A stretch of DNA of 64,000 nt from Donghicola eburneus (GTDB lineage: Bacteria; Pseudomonadota; Alphaproteobacteria; Rhodobacterales; Rhodobacteraceae), in assembly GCF_900115865.1 (NCBI RefSeq), contig NZ_FOXY01000002.1, positions 124,001 through 188,000 on the forward strand. The letters are read 5' to 3'. The notes under the pieces were generated by a model. It made no database searches. It saw nothing but the letters and a program-made list of their open reading frames with translations, and was not told the origin of the DNA. Shown here in pieces: positions 1 through 9,271 of this stretch. The translations under genes were made by a program, and so were the position numbers. Position 1 is the stretch's first letter; each line of letters starts with the position of its first letter.

Positions 1-26
1 ACCTGTGCTGTGGGATCAATGCTCAT
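1..26 (-). CDS. lpxA: LpxA N-terminus, partial (UDP-GlcNAc acyltransferase)
   Basis: Only the first eight codons lie in the window, reading MSIDPTAQ on the minus strand. This matches the usual LpxA opening. The ATG at 26-24 overlaps the fabZ stop in an ATGA arrangement, and lpxA normally follows fabZ. LpxA catalyses the first acylation step of lipid A synthesis in the cytoplasm. The call rests on these few residues plus gene order; the rest of the gene is outside the window. Confidence 0.8.
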
Positions 27-493
27 GCCGCGTCCTTGGGCATGTCCATCATCGCGGTGAAATCTGCTTCGGCCGCCAGCTCGCCATCAACGGTCGCTTT
101 GCCTTTGAATTTCCAGACCTTGCCGCCGGGCTTGCCGCGGACCAGTTCCACGTTCATTTCCAGCACGTCGCCGGGGCGGACCATGCGGCGGAATTTGCAG
201 TTGTCGATCGCCATGAAGTAGATCTGCATGTTCTTGTCTTCGAGGTTCAGGCTCGTGCCGACCATCACTGCAGTGGTCTGGGCCATAGCCTCGATGATGG
301 TGACGCCGGGCATGATCGGGTTGCCGGGGAAGTGCCCCTGAAAGTGCGGCTCATTCATGGTCACGCACTTGATGCCCTTGGCAGACTGGATGCCGTCAAT
401 GTCGACCACTTTGTCTACCAGCAGGAACGGGTAGCGGTGCGGCAGCAGACGCTGGATCAGGTCGATGTCGGCGGTGGTGCGGGGCTCAGTCAT
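23..493 (-). CDS. fabZ: 3-hydroxyacyl-ACP dehydratase FabZ
   Basis: FabZ dehydrates 3-hydroxyacyl-ACP to trans-2-enoyl-ACP in type II fatty acid synthesis. With the start at 493 the protein has 156 residues, normal for the family. The HRYPFLLVD motif is at residues 19-27. The hot-dog active site is visible as GHFPGNP with His54 and PGVTIIEA with Glu68. An upstream in-frame ATG at 514 adds seven residues but has no ribosome-binding site, whereas the 493 ATG has GAAGG at good spacing, so I prefer 493. It sits between skp and lpxA and overlaps lpxA by 4 bp, as in the conserved bamA-skp-fabZ-lpxA cluster. Confidence 0.95.
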   Translation of the reverse strand: MTEPRTTADIDLIQRLLPHRYPFLLVDKVVDIDGIQSAKGIKCVTMNEPHFQGHFPGNPIMPGVTIIEAMAQTTAVMVGTSLNLEDKNMQIYFMAIDNCKFRRMVRPGDVLEMNVELVRGKPGGKVWKFKGKATVDGELAAEADFTAMMDMPKDAA

Positions 494-557
494 GGCTGTA
501 CCTTCTGATGTCATTTTGAAGGCTGAGTACCAAGTTGGAAAAGGTCGAGCAAGCGCC

Positions 558-1139
558 CTACTCGGACTGGCCGGATTCTGCCGTTTCGCCCGCCCCGATG
601 CGCGCGTTTATTTCAGCAATGGCTTCATCTGTTACATCCGCTTGATCCAACACGATGAAATAGCTGCGGCTGTCTGCAAGCAAAGTCGCATTATGGCGCC
701 CCAGAATCTCGACCAAGATCGGGCGGGCGAGTTCCAGAAAACGGTTATTCGCGGTCTCTGTCAGGCGGCCAAAGTTGCGGGCTTTGGCGTCCTGTTCACG
801 GCGGATCGCCTGAACCTTCTCGTCAAAGGCATCGGCGCGGGCACGGAATTCCTCGACCGTTAGGGTGTTGCGCTGCTCGGTCAGCTCGGCCTCTTCGGCG
901 TCAAGCTCCGCCGTCAGTCGATTGTTTTCGCGCGCGATCTCGGTTCGGCGTCGTTCAATTTCTGCCAGAACGCGCTGGCCATACAGGCTCTCGCGGAAGG
1001 CCCGATCAAAATCGACCACCAGAACGGCCGAAGGGGCAGCCTGAACCGGCTGCCCCTCCCCGAAATCAAGTGTCTGCGCGGTGGCGGGGGCAACACCGCA
1101 CAACAAGGCCGCAGCCAGTGCAGCAATCGCCCTACGCAT
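558..1139 (-). CDS. skp: Skp/OmpH-family periplasmic chaperone
   Basis: This 193-residue protein has a cleavable signal peptide (about residues 1-21, ending ATA-Q). A short beta core with [11 protein letters not shown] is followed by a charged helical hairpin at about residues 50-140, rich in Arg, Glu and Ala, and a C-terminal strand region. This is the OmpH/Skp architecture. Skp holds unfolded outer-membrane proteins in the periplasm before delivery to the BAM complex. Its ATG overlaps the bamA stop by one base (TAATG), so translation is probably coupled. The C-terminus (AESGQSE) is acidic and likely disordered. Orthology is supported more by position and architecture than by identical residues. 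Confidence 0.88.
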   Translation of the reverse strand: MRRAIAALAAALLCGVAPATAQTLDFGEGQPVQAAPSAVLVVDFDRAFRESLYGQRVLAEIERRRTEIARENNRLTAELDAEEAELTEQRNTLTVEEFRARADAFDEKVQAIRREQDAKARNFGRLTETANNRFLELARPILVEILGRHNATLLADSRSYFIVLDQADVTDEAIAEINARIGAGETAESGQSE

Positions 1140-3463
1140 TAGAATTCAGCCGAAATGGTGAATTCAAAGGTCCGCGGTTTGTCCTGCGCGCGGCGCTCGA
1201 TCGGCTCCGACCAGTTAAAGCGCAGCGGACCAATCGGCGTATCCCAGAAAATCGACACACCTGCCACTTGGCGCAGGCTGAAGTCTTCGTACCGCACGTC
1301 GGCATTGTAGGTCTTATCCAGACCCCAGAGCGAGCCGATGTCATAGAACACACCGCCCGAGACGCCGTACTCTTCGGGCAGACCGATGGGGAATTCCGCC
1401 TCGAAACGCGCGACCGCGAAGTTGTTACCGCCAAGTGCGGCATCCTCGGACGCGTCACGCGGACCGATACCGCCGCCTTCAAAACCGCGCATGTAGCGGC
1501 TGCCGAGGTAGTAGCGCTGGAACGCGCGGCTGGAGCCTTGGCTAAAGGTCAGGTTCGACGCTTCGAATGTCGCACGCAGCTCGACCTCTTCGTTCAGAAC
1601 AAAGGCCTGCGCCTGCGCGCGAATGTTGGTTTCGACATACTGGACATCGTTGCCCGCCATGAAGTCCTGACCAAACGACAGGAACACCCCTGCGTTGGGG
1701 TTCAGACCAGTGGTGCGCGTGTCGTAGCTGTAGGTATAGCCTGCGCCACCGGCCTCGAGCGCGTCTTCGTCAGCTTCGTTCTGGATGATGACGCTGGCCT
1801 CGTCGTCCACGTCATACATCTCGCCATACTCGGCCTTGAGACGGACCTGAAGGCGACCGTTTTCGCTGACGGGGAAAGTCAACGACGGCTCGAAGATACC
1901 GATGTTGCTCGAATATTCGGCGTAGTCAGCGGTGTTGTTCGAGTAGCTGAGGTTCAGGCCGAACGCGAGGTCACGGCCCAAGAACGCAGGCTCGACAAAC
2001 TGGATTCCAGCCGTCGAGGTGTTGCTCGAGTTACCAAGCGATACGCGCAGCGACTGGCCGCGGCCCAAGAAGTTACGCTCGCTGAATGAACCAACCAGAC
2101 CAACACCATCGGATGTCGAGTAGTTCGCACCAAACGAGATCGACCCTGTAGGCTGCTCAGTCACGTCCACATCAACGATGACCTGATCTGGGCTGCTCCC
2201 TTCGCGTGCGTCGACGTCCGCTTCGGAGAAGAAGCCAAGAGCGCGAATACGCTCAGCAGCCTGACGAACTTCACGCGGGTTGAAGGGATCGCCTTCGACA
2301 ACGGTGAATTCGCGGCGGATCACGCGGTCCAGCGTGGTGGTGTTGCCTTCGATATCAATCCGCTCGACGAACACGCGCGGGCCGCGAGACAGAACGAACT
2401 CAACATCCAGAGTCAGATCACGGTCGTTGCGGGTGATGCGCGGTTCGATGCGGACGAACTGCAACTGCTGTTGAACGGTCAAACGCTCCAGACGCGCGAT
2501 CGAGTTTTCGACCAGCGTGGGCGAATAGACGTCGCCGGTTTCAATACGCAGCGCCTCTGCAAACAGATCGGGATCGACGTTCGCCAGCTCTGACGACACC
2601 GTCACGTTGCCAACATGGAACTGCTGCCCCTCTTCAAGGTTGAAGTTCAGGAACACGCCGTTGCGCTCGCGAGTCAACTCGGGCGTCACGCTCAGCACGC
2701 GGAAATCGACATAGCCACGGGCCGCGTAGAAGTCCGACAGAACCTGACGGTCAAACGCGATACGGTCCTCGATATAGGTGTCGCGGCGGATTAGGCGGCG
2801 CAGCAGTCCAGCCTGCTTAGTCTCTAGAACACCGCGCAGGCGGCGATCCGAGTAGGCCTGGTTGCCGACAAAGCTGATGCGCTCGATCTCGGACACGTCG
2901 CCTTCGAAAACTTCGTAGACCAGATCAATGCGGTTATCGCTGCGGCGAATGATGCGGGGCTGCACGCGCGCGGCCAGACGGCCCTGCTGGCTGTACGCCT
3001 CGGCGATGCGGGCCGCATCGCGTTCCACCTGCGAGGGGTTCAGAACGCGGCGTTCCTGCGACTCGATGATTTCCGAGATGGCATCGTCGTCCAGACGGCG
3101 GTTGCCCTCGAACGAGATGCGGTTGACCGTCGGGTATTCCACGACATTGATCACCAAGGTGTTCCCGCGCGGTTGCACGTCAACGCTTTCGAACAGGCCG
3201 CTATCCTCAAGACGGCGGAAACCTGCGTTGACCTCGGCGGCCGAGACCGTCTGGCCCCGCGCGATCCCCATATAGGACAGGATGGTTGCATCCTCGATCC
3301 GCTGGTTCCCGTCGATCTCGACCGAATTGAACGCGAAGCTCTGAGCTACAGCGACCGTCGGCGTGGCAACAACACTGGTAAAGGTAGAAAGTACAGCAAC
3401 GCTGGCCATCAGGCCTGCAGCTTTGGCAAAACCGCCTGCCTTACGGCGAGGAAATTCGGTCAT
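1139..3463 (-). CDS. bamA: Outer membrane assembly factor BamA
   Basis: BamA is the central beta-barrel of the outer-membrane protein insertion complex. The 774-residue product has a signal peptide (about 1-41). Five POTRA repeats follow to about residue 430, with recurrent patterns such as VEIDGNQRI, ISFEGNRRL, ISFVGNQAY and IDIEGNTTT. The C-terminal half is an Omp85 barrel with GGIGPRD and IGPLRFNWSEPI, and it ends in an aromatic beta-signal (TFEFTISAEF). Length is typical for alphaproteobacteria. A sigma70-like promoter lies just upstream (3500-3528), so the gene can be expressed independently of rseP. It heads skp-fabZ-lpxA. Confidence 0.97.
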   Translation of the reverse strand: MTEFPRRKAGGFAKAAGLMASVAVLSTFTSVVATPTVAVAQSFAFNSVEIDGNQRIEDATILSYMGIARGQTVSAAEVNAGFRRLEDSGLFESVDVQPRGNTLVINVVEYPTVNRISFEGNRRLDDDAISEIIESQERRVLNPSQVERDAARIAEAYSQQGRLAARVQPRIIRRSDNRIDLVYEVFEGDVSEIERISFVGNQAYSDRRLRGVLETKQAGLLRRLIRRDTYIEDRIAFDRQVLSDFYAARGYVDFRVLSVTPELTRERNGVFLNFNLEEGQQFHVGNVTVSSELANVDPDLFAEALRIETGDVYSPTLVENSIARLERLTVQQQLQFVRIEPRITRNDRDLTLDVEFVLSRGPRVFVERIDIEGNTTTLDRVIRREFTVVEGDPFNPREVRQAAERIRALGFFSEADVDAREGSSPDQVIVDVDVTEQPTGSISFGANYSTSDGVGLVGSFSERNFLGRGQSLRVSLGNSSNTSTAGIQFVEPAFLGRDLAFGLNLSYSNNTADYAEYSSNIGIFEPSLTFPVSENGRLQVRLKAEYGEMYDVDDEASVIIQNEADEDALEAGGAGYTYSYDTRTTGLNPNAGVFLSFGQDFMAGNDVQYVETNIRAQAQAFVLNEEVELRATFEASNLTFSQGSSRAFQRYYLGSRYMRGFEGGGIGPRDASEDAALGGNNFAVARFEAEFPIGLPEEYGVSGGVFYDIGSLWGLDKTYNADVRYEDFSLRQVAGVSIFWDTPIGPLRFNWSEPIERRAQDKPRTFEFTISAEF

Positions 3464-3499
3464 GGCAGTGACCCCGTCAAATCATCTCAATTGGTTGTG

Positions 3500-3528
3500 T
3501 GACTATCGGGATATGGGACGCTTGTCAA
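3500..3528 (-). promoter_or_regulatory. Putative sigma70 promoter of bamA
   Basis: On the minus strand a perfect TTGACA (3528-3523) is followed after 17 bp by TAGTCA (3505-3500), about 35 bp upstream of the bamA ATG. The -35 is consensus and the -10 is weak. Confidence 0.5.
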
Positions 3529-3564
3529 AAACCAACCGCAGCATATGGCGTCTTTGTCATCGCT

Positions 3565-3696
3565 TTAGACTAGATAGCCGCCAATCCCCGCGCCAACGGC
3601 CAATCCGGCCAGCACGCCAAGCGGGAACAAAAGGCGGTCCCAGTTGATCCCAACAAGGAAAGACAGGCTGCGGTACCCTTGGGTCAATGCAGTCAT
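3565..3696 (-). CDS. 43-residue glycine-rich membrane peptide
   Basis: I do not recognise a named family. The open frame on the minus strand runs from ATG at 3696 to TAA at 3565. It encodes a short soluble start (MTALTQGYRSLSFLVG), then a hydrophobic stretch with alternating Gly, Ala, Leu and Val (about residues 23-43, with VLAGLAVGAGIGG) that would span a membrane once. A GAGG ribosome-binding sequence lies 8 nt upstream. That sequence is part of the 3' arm of the hairpin at 3700-3732, so translation may be gated by RNA structure. The gene lies between rseP and bamA in the same orientation, suggesting a link to envelope biogenesis. Coding status is inferred from the start, the ribosome-binding site and the clean hydrophobic pattern; comparison with related genomes would settle it. 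Confidence 0.6.
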   Translation of the reverse strand: MTALTQGYRSLSFLVGINWDRLLFPLGVLAGLAVGAGIGGYLV

Positions 3697-3699
3697 AGA

Positions 3700-3732
3700 A
3701 AAGCCTCACTCGATACAGTCGCGTGAGGCTTT
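3700..3732 (-). terminator. Hairpin after rseP, overlapping the next ribosome-binding site
   Basis: The arms at 3700-3709 and 3723-3732 form a 10-bp stem around a 13-nt loop. GCCTCAC pairs with GTGAGGC and three A:T pairs extend the base. On the minus strand the stem runs into CTTTTCT, so it can act as an intrinsic terminator after rseP. The 3' arm also contains the GAGG used by the 43-residue ORF starting at 3696. Confidence 0.6.
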
Positions 3733-3764
3733 CTGTAATTTCTGATTACGTCATAATTTGGGCG

Positions 3765-5096
3765 TTACGGGCAGAACAGGTCGTTCCCCAGCGCGAAAAC
3801 CATCAGCGACAGGATCAAAGCGAGACCAGCTGCCATCAGCACACGCAGGACTTTGTCGCTCGGGGGTTTGCTCGCGACAGCTTCGTAGGCAAAGAACACA
3901 AGGTGCCCGCCATCCAGAACCGGCACAGGGAACAGGTTCAGCAGGCCTACAGCCGCTGACAGTGATCCGATAAACCAGATGAAGTTCTGCGCCCCCTGCG
4001 ATGCCATCGCACCAGACACTTCGGCGATCCCGACAGGACCCGACATGTTACATGTGCTGATCGCTCCGGTGATCATGTGCCACAGCCCAGAGACCGAACC
4101 CTCGATCAGGAACCACAGCTGCGCTGCACCTGCGCCGAGCGACTCGGTCAAGCCAACCGACTCGGTTGCCGCACCAAAGAACAGCCCGCCGACGACGCCG
4201 ATCCGCCAGACGGTCTGAAAGCCCCCTTCGGGCAGCGGCTCGTCAACGCGCTTGGCGTTCAATGTGATGTCCAGATCCTGCCCATCACGCCAGACAGACA
4301 GGCTGATCGGTGCGCCTTCGGCGTCTTTGACCACATCTACCAGCTGGCTGAACGCATACACCGGCACGCCGTCCGCAGCGGTGATCACATCGCCCGGGCG
4401 AATCCCCGCCTCGTACGCGGCAGAGCGCGGCGCGACTTGGTCGACCAAAGGAAGATAGGGATTCGGACCAAATGCCGTAACCTCGCGGCCATCGCGCAGC
4501 ACGACATATTCGAGCGATCCCTCTTTGGGCAGGTCGGCACGAATTGCGGACAGTCCCTCTTCGGGGAGGTCGAGGCCACCAATCGACAGCAGGGTATCGC
4601 CCGCTTGCAACGTGACATTGCCAGGCAGGTCTTGCAGTTGGCCGATGGTCAGGGGCTCTTTGGGCTGACCTTCCCACAGGATGACTGCCGTAAAAATCAG
4701 GATCGAAAGAATAAAGTTGAACACAGGGCCCGCAGCGACGGTCGCCGCCCGCGCCCACAATGGGGCTCCATGCATCGTGTGCCTACGGTCGGCATCGCTC
4801 AGGCCATCTATGGCCTCCGCGTCCTTGCCGCTCGCCGCGTCGCTGTCACCCAAGAATTTGACATAGCCGCCAAGGGGAAGCGCAGCGATTTGCCAGCGCG
4901 TGCCGTGTTTGTCCACACGCGACGCCAGCACCGGCCCGAACCCCAGCGAAAAGACTTCAGCTTTGATCCCGCTCCAGCGGCCGACAATATAGTGGCCGTA
5001 TTCATGGACCGCGACGATGATGATCAGTGCAACAACGAACGATGCGATGGTGTACAGCAGACCACCCAACCCGGGTGCCAAAGCGAGAATATCCAA
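3765..5096 (-). CDS. rseP: RIP metalloprotease RseP (site-2 protease)
   Basis: This inner-membrane zinc protease performs regulated intramembrane cleavage, classically of anti-sigma factors. At 443 residues it has family length. The zinc-binding HEYGH is at residues 31-35 in the first membrane segment, followed by RWSGIKAEVFSLGFGP. PDZ-like periplasmic sequence with GLDLPEEGLSAIRADLP and AAYEAGIRPGDVI occupies the middle. The second catalytic motif, NLFPVPVLDGGHL, lies near residue 390 before the last membrane helix. It sits 9 bp downstream of dxr, as is common in proteobacteria, and ends before a hairpin. No anti-sigma substrate gene is visible nearby. Confidence 0.96.
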   Translation of the reverse strand: MDILALAPGLGGLLYTIASFVVALIIIVAVHEYGHYIVGRWSGIKAEVFSLGFGPVLASRVDKHGTRWQIAALPLGGYVKFLGDSDAASGKDAEAIDGLSDADRRHTMHGAPLWARAATVAAGPVFNFILSILIFTAVILWEGQPKEPLTIGQLQDLPGNVTLQAGDTLLSIGGLDLPEEGLSAIRADLPKEGSLEYVVLRDGREVTAFGPNPYLPLVDQVAPRSAAYEAGIRPGDVITAADGVPVYAFSQLVDVVKDAEGAPISLSVWRDGQDLDITLNAKRVDEPLPEGGFQTVWRIGVVGGLFFGAATESVGLTESLGAGAAQLWFLIEGSVSGLWHMITGAISTCNMSGPVGIAEVSGAMASQGAQNFIWFIGSLSAAVGLLNLFPVPVLDGGHLVFFAYEAVASKPPSDKVLRVLMAAGLALILSLMVFALGNDLFCP

Positions 5097-5105
5097 AACT
5101 GCCTC

Positions 5106-6275
5106 TTACGTTACCAAATCCATGGCGATCTGATCCGCCGCCTTACGGGCCAAATGGTCCAGTTGAGCGACGTTATCAAGAGTAACCGGCAAATGAAGCG
5201 TATTCCGACGCGACAATTGCTCGAGAGCGCCTGCAACCAGATCAGCCATATCGGTAAAGCGGATGCGACCGGCGATGAAGTGATCCAGCGCGCGTTCTTT
5301 GGCGCCGTTCAGCACAGCGCCGGACAGACCGCCAGTTTCCATCACCTCGCGCGCGAGGCGCAAGGCAGGGTAGCGGGTGTCATCCGGCGCGCGGAACGTC
5401 ATGCGGCCAATCGCGGCCAGATCCAACCGTTCGACCGGCAGGTGGGCGCGGTCCGGCCAATTCAGGGCGTAGCCGATGGCATGGCGCATATCAGGGGCGC
5501 CCACATGGGCCATGAGCGCGCCGTCATTAAAACCAACCAGAGCGTGGATCAGAGATTCGGGATGGACCAGAACCTCGATCATCTTGGGATCACAGCCGAA
5601 AAACTCTTTGGTTTCTATGACTTCCAGCGCCTTGTTAAACATTGAGGCCGAGTCAATGGTAATCCTCTGGCCCATGTCCCAGTTCGGGTGGGTCGAAGCT
5701 TGGGCGCAGGTCGCGTTGCGCAAATCCTCGATCGGCCAATCGCGGAACGCACCGCCAGAGGCTGTGATGATGATCCGCTCGACCGCCGACATCTCTTCGC
5801 CCACCAAGCCTTGGAAGATCGCAGAATGTTCGCTGTCTACAGGTAGGATCGTGGCCCCATGCTTACGGGCTGTGTCCAGCAGCAAGGGGCCAGCCGTGAC
5901 CAGAGATTCCTTGTTGGCTAGCGCAAGGGTCGTGCCCTGCTCCAGCGCCTTGAGCCCCGGAGCTAGTCCCGCAACTCCAACAATCGCGGACATGATCCAA
6001 TCGGCAGGGCGCGTGGCCGCCTCGACCAAGGCGTCCTGCCCTGCGGCGCATTCAATCCCGCTGCCCTCGAGCGCCGCGCGCAGATCGTCCATCTTTTCGG
6101 GATAGGCCGTGACGACAAGCTCGGGGCGAAACTTCAGAGCGTCACCTGCCAACTGCGCAATATTCGCGCCGCCGGTTAAAACCACGACCTGAAAATCGTC
6201 CATACGGCGACCGATCAGATCCAGCGTGCTTTGCCCGATGGACCCTGTCGCGCCAAAAATGCTGATGCGTTTCAC
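5106..6275 (-). CDS. dxr: 1-deoxy-D-xylulose 5-phosphate reductoisomerase
   Basis: Dxr converts DXP to 2-C-methyl-D-erythritol 4-phosphate using NADPH, the second step of the MEP isoprenoid pathway. The 389-residue protein begins with the nucleotide-binding GATGSIGQSTLDL. It contains NKESLVTAG and LPVDSEHSAIFQ (metal and substrate binding), the ITASGGAFRDWP region, and the conserved helical C-terminal domain. Its ATG overlaps the cdsA stop by 4 bp (ATGA), placing it in the pyrH-frr-uppS-cdsA-dxr-rseP run. UppS in the same run consumes MEP-pathway products. Confidence 0.97.
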   Translation of the reverse strand: MKRISIFGATGSIGQSTLDLIGRRMDDFQVVVLTGGANIAQLAGDALKFRPELVVTAYPEKMDDLRAALEGSGIECAAGQDALVEAATRPADWIMSAIVGVAGLAPGLKALEQGTTLALANKESLVTAGPLLLDTARKHGATILPVDSEHSAIFQGLVGEEMSAVERIIITASGGAFRDWPIEDLRNATCAQASTHPNWDMGQRITIDSASMFNKALEVIETKEFFGCDPKMIEVLVHPESLIHALVGFNDGALMAHVGAPDMRHAIGYALNWPDRAHLPVERLDLAAIGRMTFRAPDDTRYPALRLAREVMETGGLSGAVLNGAKERALDHFIAGRIRFTDMADLVAGALEQLSRRNTLHLPVTLDNVAQLDHLARKAADQIAMDLVT

Positions 6276-7039
6276 AGCGCCCCCACAACGAATAGAGCGA
6301 TCATGCAGGCGCCAACGAGCCCGTCAAACCGGTCCATAAAGCCGCCATGCCCCGGGATCAGACGCGAGCTGTCCTTGACCCCTGCCCGACGCTTCAGCCA
6401 GCTTTCGCCGATATCGCCGAGTTGCGCGGCAAAGGCCATTGCAGCGCTGATCGGGATCAGAATCGGTCCCGCCCCGGTGGTCGCCGCAAAGAGCCCCCCG
6501 ATCACACCAGCAGCCACCCAGCCCCCCACGGTGCCGGACCACGTTTTCTTGGGCGACAGGCGCGGCCAGAACTTCGGCCCGCCAAAGGTTTTGCCCACGA
6601 AATAGCCCGCAACGTCCGAGGCGATCACCACGAACAGCAGCCAAAACACCCAGACAATGCCCGCATCGGTGCGCAAGGACACCAGCACGAAGCCGGCCAG
6701 AATAATTGCACCAGCGGCCGCCCCGATTGGGAATGGCTTGCGCACGCCGCCAATCGTTGCGGCGATCATGCCAGCGACCACAGGCAGGATCGTGATGTTT
6801 GGAAGAACCGGTAGAAACCACGTCAGGACCGCCGCAAGCCCGCCGAGGAAAACAGCGACCTTGTGATCACGGGCCTTACCCAGAAGCCGTAGCTCGTAAA
6901 TCATGCAGCCCACGGCCAAGGCGATAAGGGCTGAGTACCACAGACCGCCGAACCAAACGCAGGCCAGACCCACCACCAACAAAACAATGGCAGAGCCCGC
7001 GCGCGGGATCAGGTCGGCCCATTTTGCAGCGTTGCTCAT
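6272..7039 (-). CDS. cdsA: Phosphatidate cytidylyltransferase
   Basis: CdsA makes CDP-diacylglycerol from phosphatidic acid and CTP, the branch point of phospholipid synthesis. With the start at 7039 it has 255 residues and about eight hydrophobic segments. The family signature is at the C-terminus: VKDSSRLIPGHGGFMDRFD, preceded by GDIGESWLKR. The ATG overlaps the uppS stop (ATGA), which decides the start over a longer reading frame to 7123. It overlaps dxr downstream in the same way. Confidence 0.94.
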   Translation of the reverse strand: MSNAAKWADLIPRAGSAIVLLVVGLACVWFGGLWYSALIALAVGCMIYELRLLGKARDHKVAVFLGGLAAVLTWFLPVLPNITILPVVAGMIAATIGGVRKPFPIGAAAGAIILAGFVLVSLRTDAGIVWVFWLLFVVIASDVAGYFVGKTFGGPKFWPRLSPKKTWSGTVGGWVAAGVIGGLFAATTGAGPILIPISAAMAFAAQLGDIGESWLKRRAGVKDSSRLIPGHGGFMDRFDGLVGACMIALFVVGAL

Positions 7040-7761
7040 ACTTTCACACCGCCGTAACGTCGGTCGCGTTTGCAGTAGCCCGCAATAACGTTTGCAAAGA
7101 CGTCGCGCGAAAAGTCGGGCCACATGGTGTCAATAAATTCGTATTCCGCATAGGCGGACTGCCACAACAGGAAGTTCGAGATCCGCGCCTCGCCACTGGT
7201 CCGAATGACCAGATCGGGGTCGGGTAGAACGTGCGTATCCAGATAGCGAGCCAGCGTTTCGCCATCCACGGTTTCCGGATCGACTTTGCCTGCCGCAACG
7301 TCCTGGGCCAAACGCTTGGTCGCGCGCGCTACCTCGTCCCGGCCCCCGTAATTCAGCGCAATAGTCAGATGCACACGATCATTGTGCTCGGTCAAATGCT
7401 CGAGCTCGTCCATCAGCGTCTGAAGCTTTTTATCGAGCCGCACACGATCCCCGATAAAGCGGACTCGCACGCCTTCGTCCTTGAGCGCACGGGCCTCTTT
7501 GGTGATGTACCGGCGGAACAGGCTCATGAGGCCTGCGACCTCGACCTGTGTCCGCTTCCAGTTCTCGGTCGAGAAGGCAAAGATCGTCAGATACTTCACA
7601 CCCAGATCAGGGCAAGCCTCAACAACCTCGCGCACGCGGCGCGCGCCAGCGTGGTGGCCGAAAAGCCGCGGCTTGCCACGGCTTTGCGCCCAACGTCCGT
7701 TGCCATCCATGATGATGGCAACATGTTCGGGTGCGTTCTTAGCGTTTGAATCGAGCGCCAT
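7036..7761 (-). CDS. uppS: Isoprenyl transferase (undecaprenyl diphosphate synthase)
   Basis: UppS extends farnesyl diphosphate with cis-isoprene units to make the undecaprenyl carrier used in peptidoglycan and polysaccharide export. The 241-residue protein has the P-loop-like HVAIIMDGNGRWAQ with the catalytic Asp, GHHAGARRVREV, TIFAFSTENWKR, and the C-terminal RTSGEARISNFLLWQSAYAE with conserved Arg and Glu. The ATG at 7761 matches family length; a longer frame upstream is unlikely. It lies 23 bp downstream of frr. Confidence 0.95.
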   Translation of the reverse strand: MALDSNAKNAPEHVAIIMDGNGRWAQSRGKPRLFGHHAGARRVREVVEACPDLGVKYLTIFAFSTENWKRTQVEVAGLMSLFRRYITKEARALKDEGVRVRFIGDRVRLDKKLQTLMDELEHLTEHNDRVHLTIALNYGGRDEVARATKRLAQDVAAGKVDPETVDGETLARYLDTHVLPDPDLVIRTSGEARISNFLLWQSAYAEYEFIDTMWPDFSRDVFANVIAGYCKRDRRYGGVKV

Positions 7762-7784
7762 ACGCACCCTCCCTATACTCGTAA

Positions 7785-8348
7785 TCAGACCTGCATAATT
7801 TCTTCTTGCTTGGTCTCCAGAGCAGCGTCGACGGCCTTGATGTACTGGTCGGTCAGCTCCTGAACCTCGGTCTCCCAATACTTCACATCATCTTCCGAGA
7901 TGCTGCTCTTGGCTTTCTTGATCTGATCCATACCGTCGCGGCGCACGTTGCGCACAGCGACACGGGCGTGCTCTGCGTATTGGGCAGCAACACGTGTCAG
8001 CTCTTTGCGGCGCTCTTCGTTCAGCTCGGGGATCGGCAGCATGATGATGGTGCCGTTGGTCTGCGGGTTGATGCCCAGACCGCTCTCGCGGATCGCCTTT
8101 TCAACGACACCGACCATGCCCTTGTCCCATACGTTGATGGTGACCATGCGTGGCTCGGGGACGTTGACGGTACCCACTTGGTTGATCGGAGTGCGCTGGC
8201 CATAAGCCTCGACCATGATGGGCTCCAGCATGGAGCCCGACGCACGACCGGTCCGCAGCGATGCAAATTCGGTACGCAGAGCGCCCATGGCACCTTCCAT
8301 GCGGCGGGTCAGATCATCGGTGTCCAGTTCAAACTCTTCATCAGCCAT
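7785..8348 (-). CDS. frr: Ribosome recycling factor
   Basis: The ribosome recycling factor splits the post-termination ribosome together with EF-G. At 187 residues the length is typical. Recognisable segments are [20 protein letters not shown] near residue 30, the domain II stretch with [10 protein letters not shown] and [17 protein letters not shown], and [26 protein letters not shown] in the returning helix. It follows pyrH by about 87 bp, the usual pyrH-frr order. Confidence 0.97.
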   Translation of the reverse strand: MADEEFELDTDDLTRRMEGAMGALRTEFASLRTGRASGSMLEPIMVEAYGQRTPINQVGTVNVPEPRMVTINVWDKGMVGVVEKAIRESGLGINPQTNGTIIMLPIPELNEERRKELTRVAAQYAEHARVAVRNVRRDGMDQIKKAKSSISEDDVKYWETEVQELTDQYIKAVDAALETKQEEIMQV

Positions 8349-8435
8349 ATTATGCTCTTTCCTGATTGGGGCCCGCGAGAGGTGCGATGCCCTGTCTTGG
8401 TTGCTGCGGCAGAGGCCCGAGGCCCCTTGCCGTCT

Positions 8436-9170
8436 TTATCCGTGAACCGAAGTGTAGGTACCCTGCCCCGCCAGAATACCGCGGAAGCCACCGGGCTCGT
8501 CCAGCGAGAATACGATAATCGGCAAGTTATTGTCGCGCGCCAGCGCAATCGCGCTTGCGTCCATCACGCCGAGGTGCTGCGCCAGAACCTCGTCATAGGT
8601 GACATTGTCATAGCGTTTTGCATCGGCGTGCTTCTTGGGGTCTTTGTCGTAGACACCATCGACCTTGGTGCCTTTGAAGATCGCCTCGCAGGCCATTTCG
8701 TTGGCGCGCAGGGTCGCTGCGGTGTCGGTGGTGAAGTACGGGTTGCCTGTGCCTGCGGCAAAGATACAAACGCGTTTCTTCTCGAGGTGACGCACGGCGC
8801 GGCGGCGAATATACGGCTCTGCCACTTCGTCCATGCGGATCGCGCTGATCACGCGGGTGAACACACCCAGCTCTTCCAAAGCGGACTGCATAGCCAGTGC
8901 GTTCATGATCGTCGCGAGCATGCCCATGTAGTCGGCGGTTGTCCGCTCCATGCCTTGGGCAGAGCCAGAAAGACCGCGGAAAATGTTCCCGCCCCCGATG
9001 ACCATGCAAATCTCGACGCCCAGATCGTGTACCGTTTTGACCTCGCGCGCGATGCGCTGGACGGTCGGCGGGTGCAGACCAAAGCCCTGATCGCCCATCA
9101 GGGCCTCGCCAGAGATCTTGAGAAGAACACGATTAAACTTGGGCTGCAGGCTGTCGGGCGTATTATCCAT
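8436..9170 (-). CDS. pyrH: UMP kinase
   Basis: PyrH phosphorylates UMP to UDP in pyrimidine nucleotide synthesis. The 244-residue sequence starts its kinase fold with [15 protein letters not shown]. It shows [10 protein letters not shown] (phosphate binding), [20 protein letters not shown], the [13 protein letters not shown] stretch, and [11 protein letters not shown]. It appears to be the first gene of the minus-strand block. rpsB and tsf, its usual neighbours, are not in the window, and the divergent miaA starts 101 bp away. Confidence 0.96.
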   Translation of the reverse strand: MDNTPDSLQPKFNRVLLKISGEALMGDQGFGLHPPTVQRIAREVKTVHDLGVEICMVIGGGNIFRGLSGSAQGMERTTADYMGMLATIMNALAMQSALEELGVFTRVISAIRMDEVAEPYIRRRAVRHLEKKRVCIFAAGTGNPYFTTDTAATLRANEMACEAIFKGTKVDGVYDKDPKKHADAKRYDNVTYDEVLAQHLGVMDASAIALARDNNLPIIVFSLDEPGGFRGILAGQGTYTSVHG

Positions 9171-9271
9171 CGAAGATCCTCGGGCGATGTCTTTCAGTCG
9201 GGCGCAAAATGTCGGAAAACGCGCACGGGATCAATGCAGAACCCAAGGTATTATAAATTCGGAGTGCCGAC

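Noticed and set aside
1070-2089. A 339-codon plus-strand open frame over bamA
   Set aside because: Antisense shadow with no domain; bamA is certain.
4077-5645. A 522-codon plus-strand open frame over rseP and dxr
   Set aside because: Both minus-strand genes have clear family motifs; the plus frame shows no domain.
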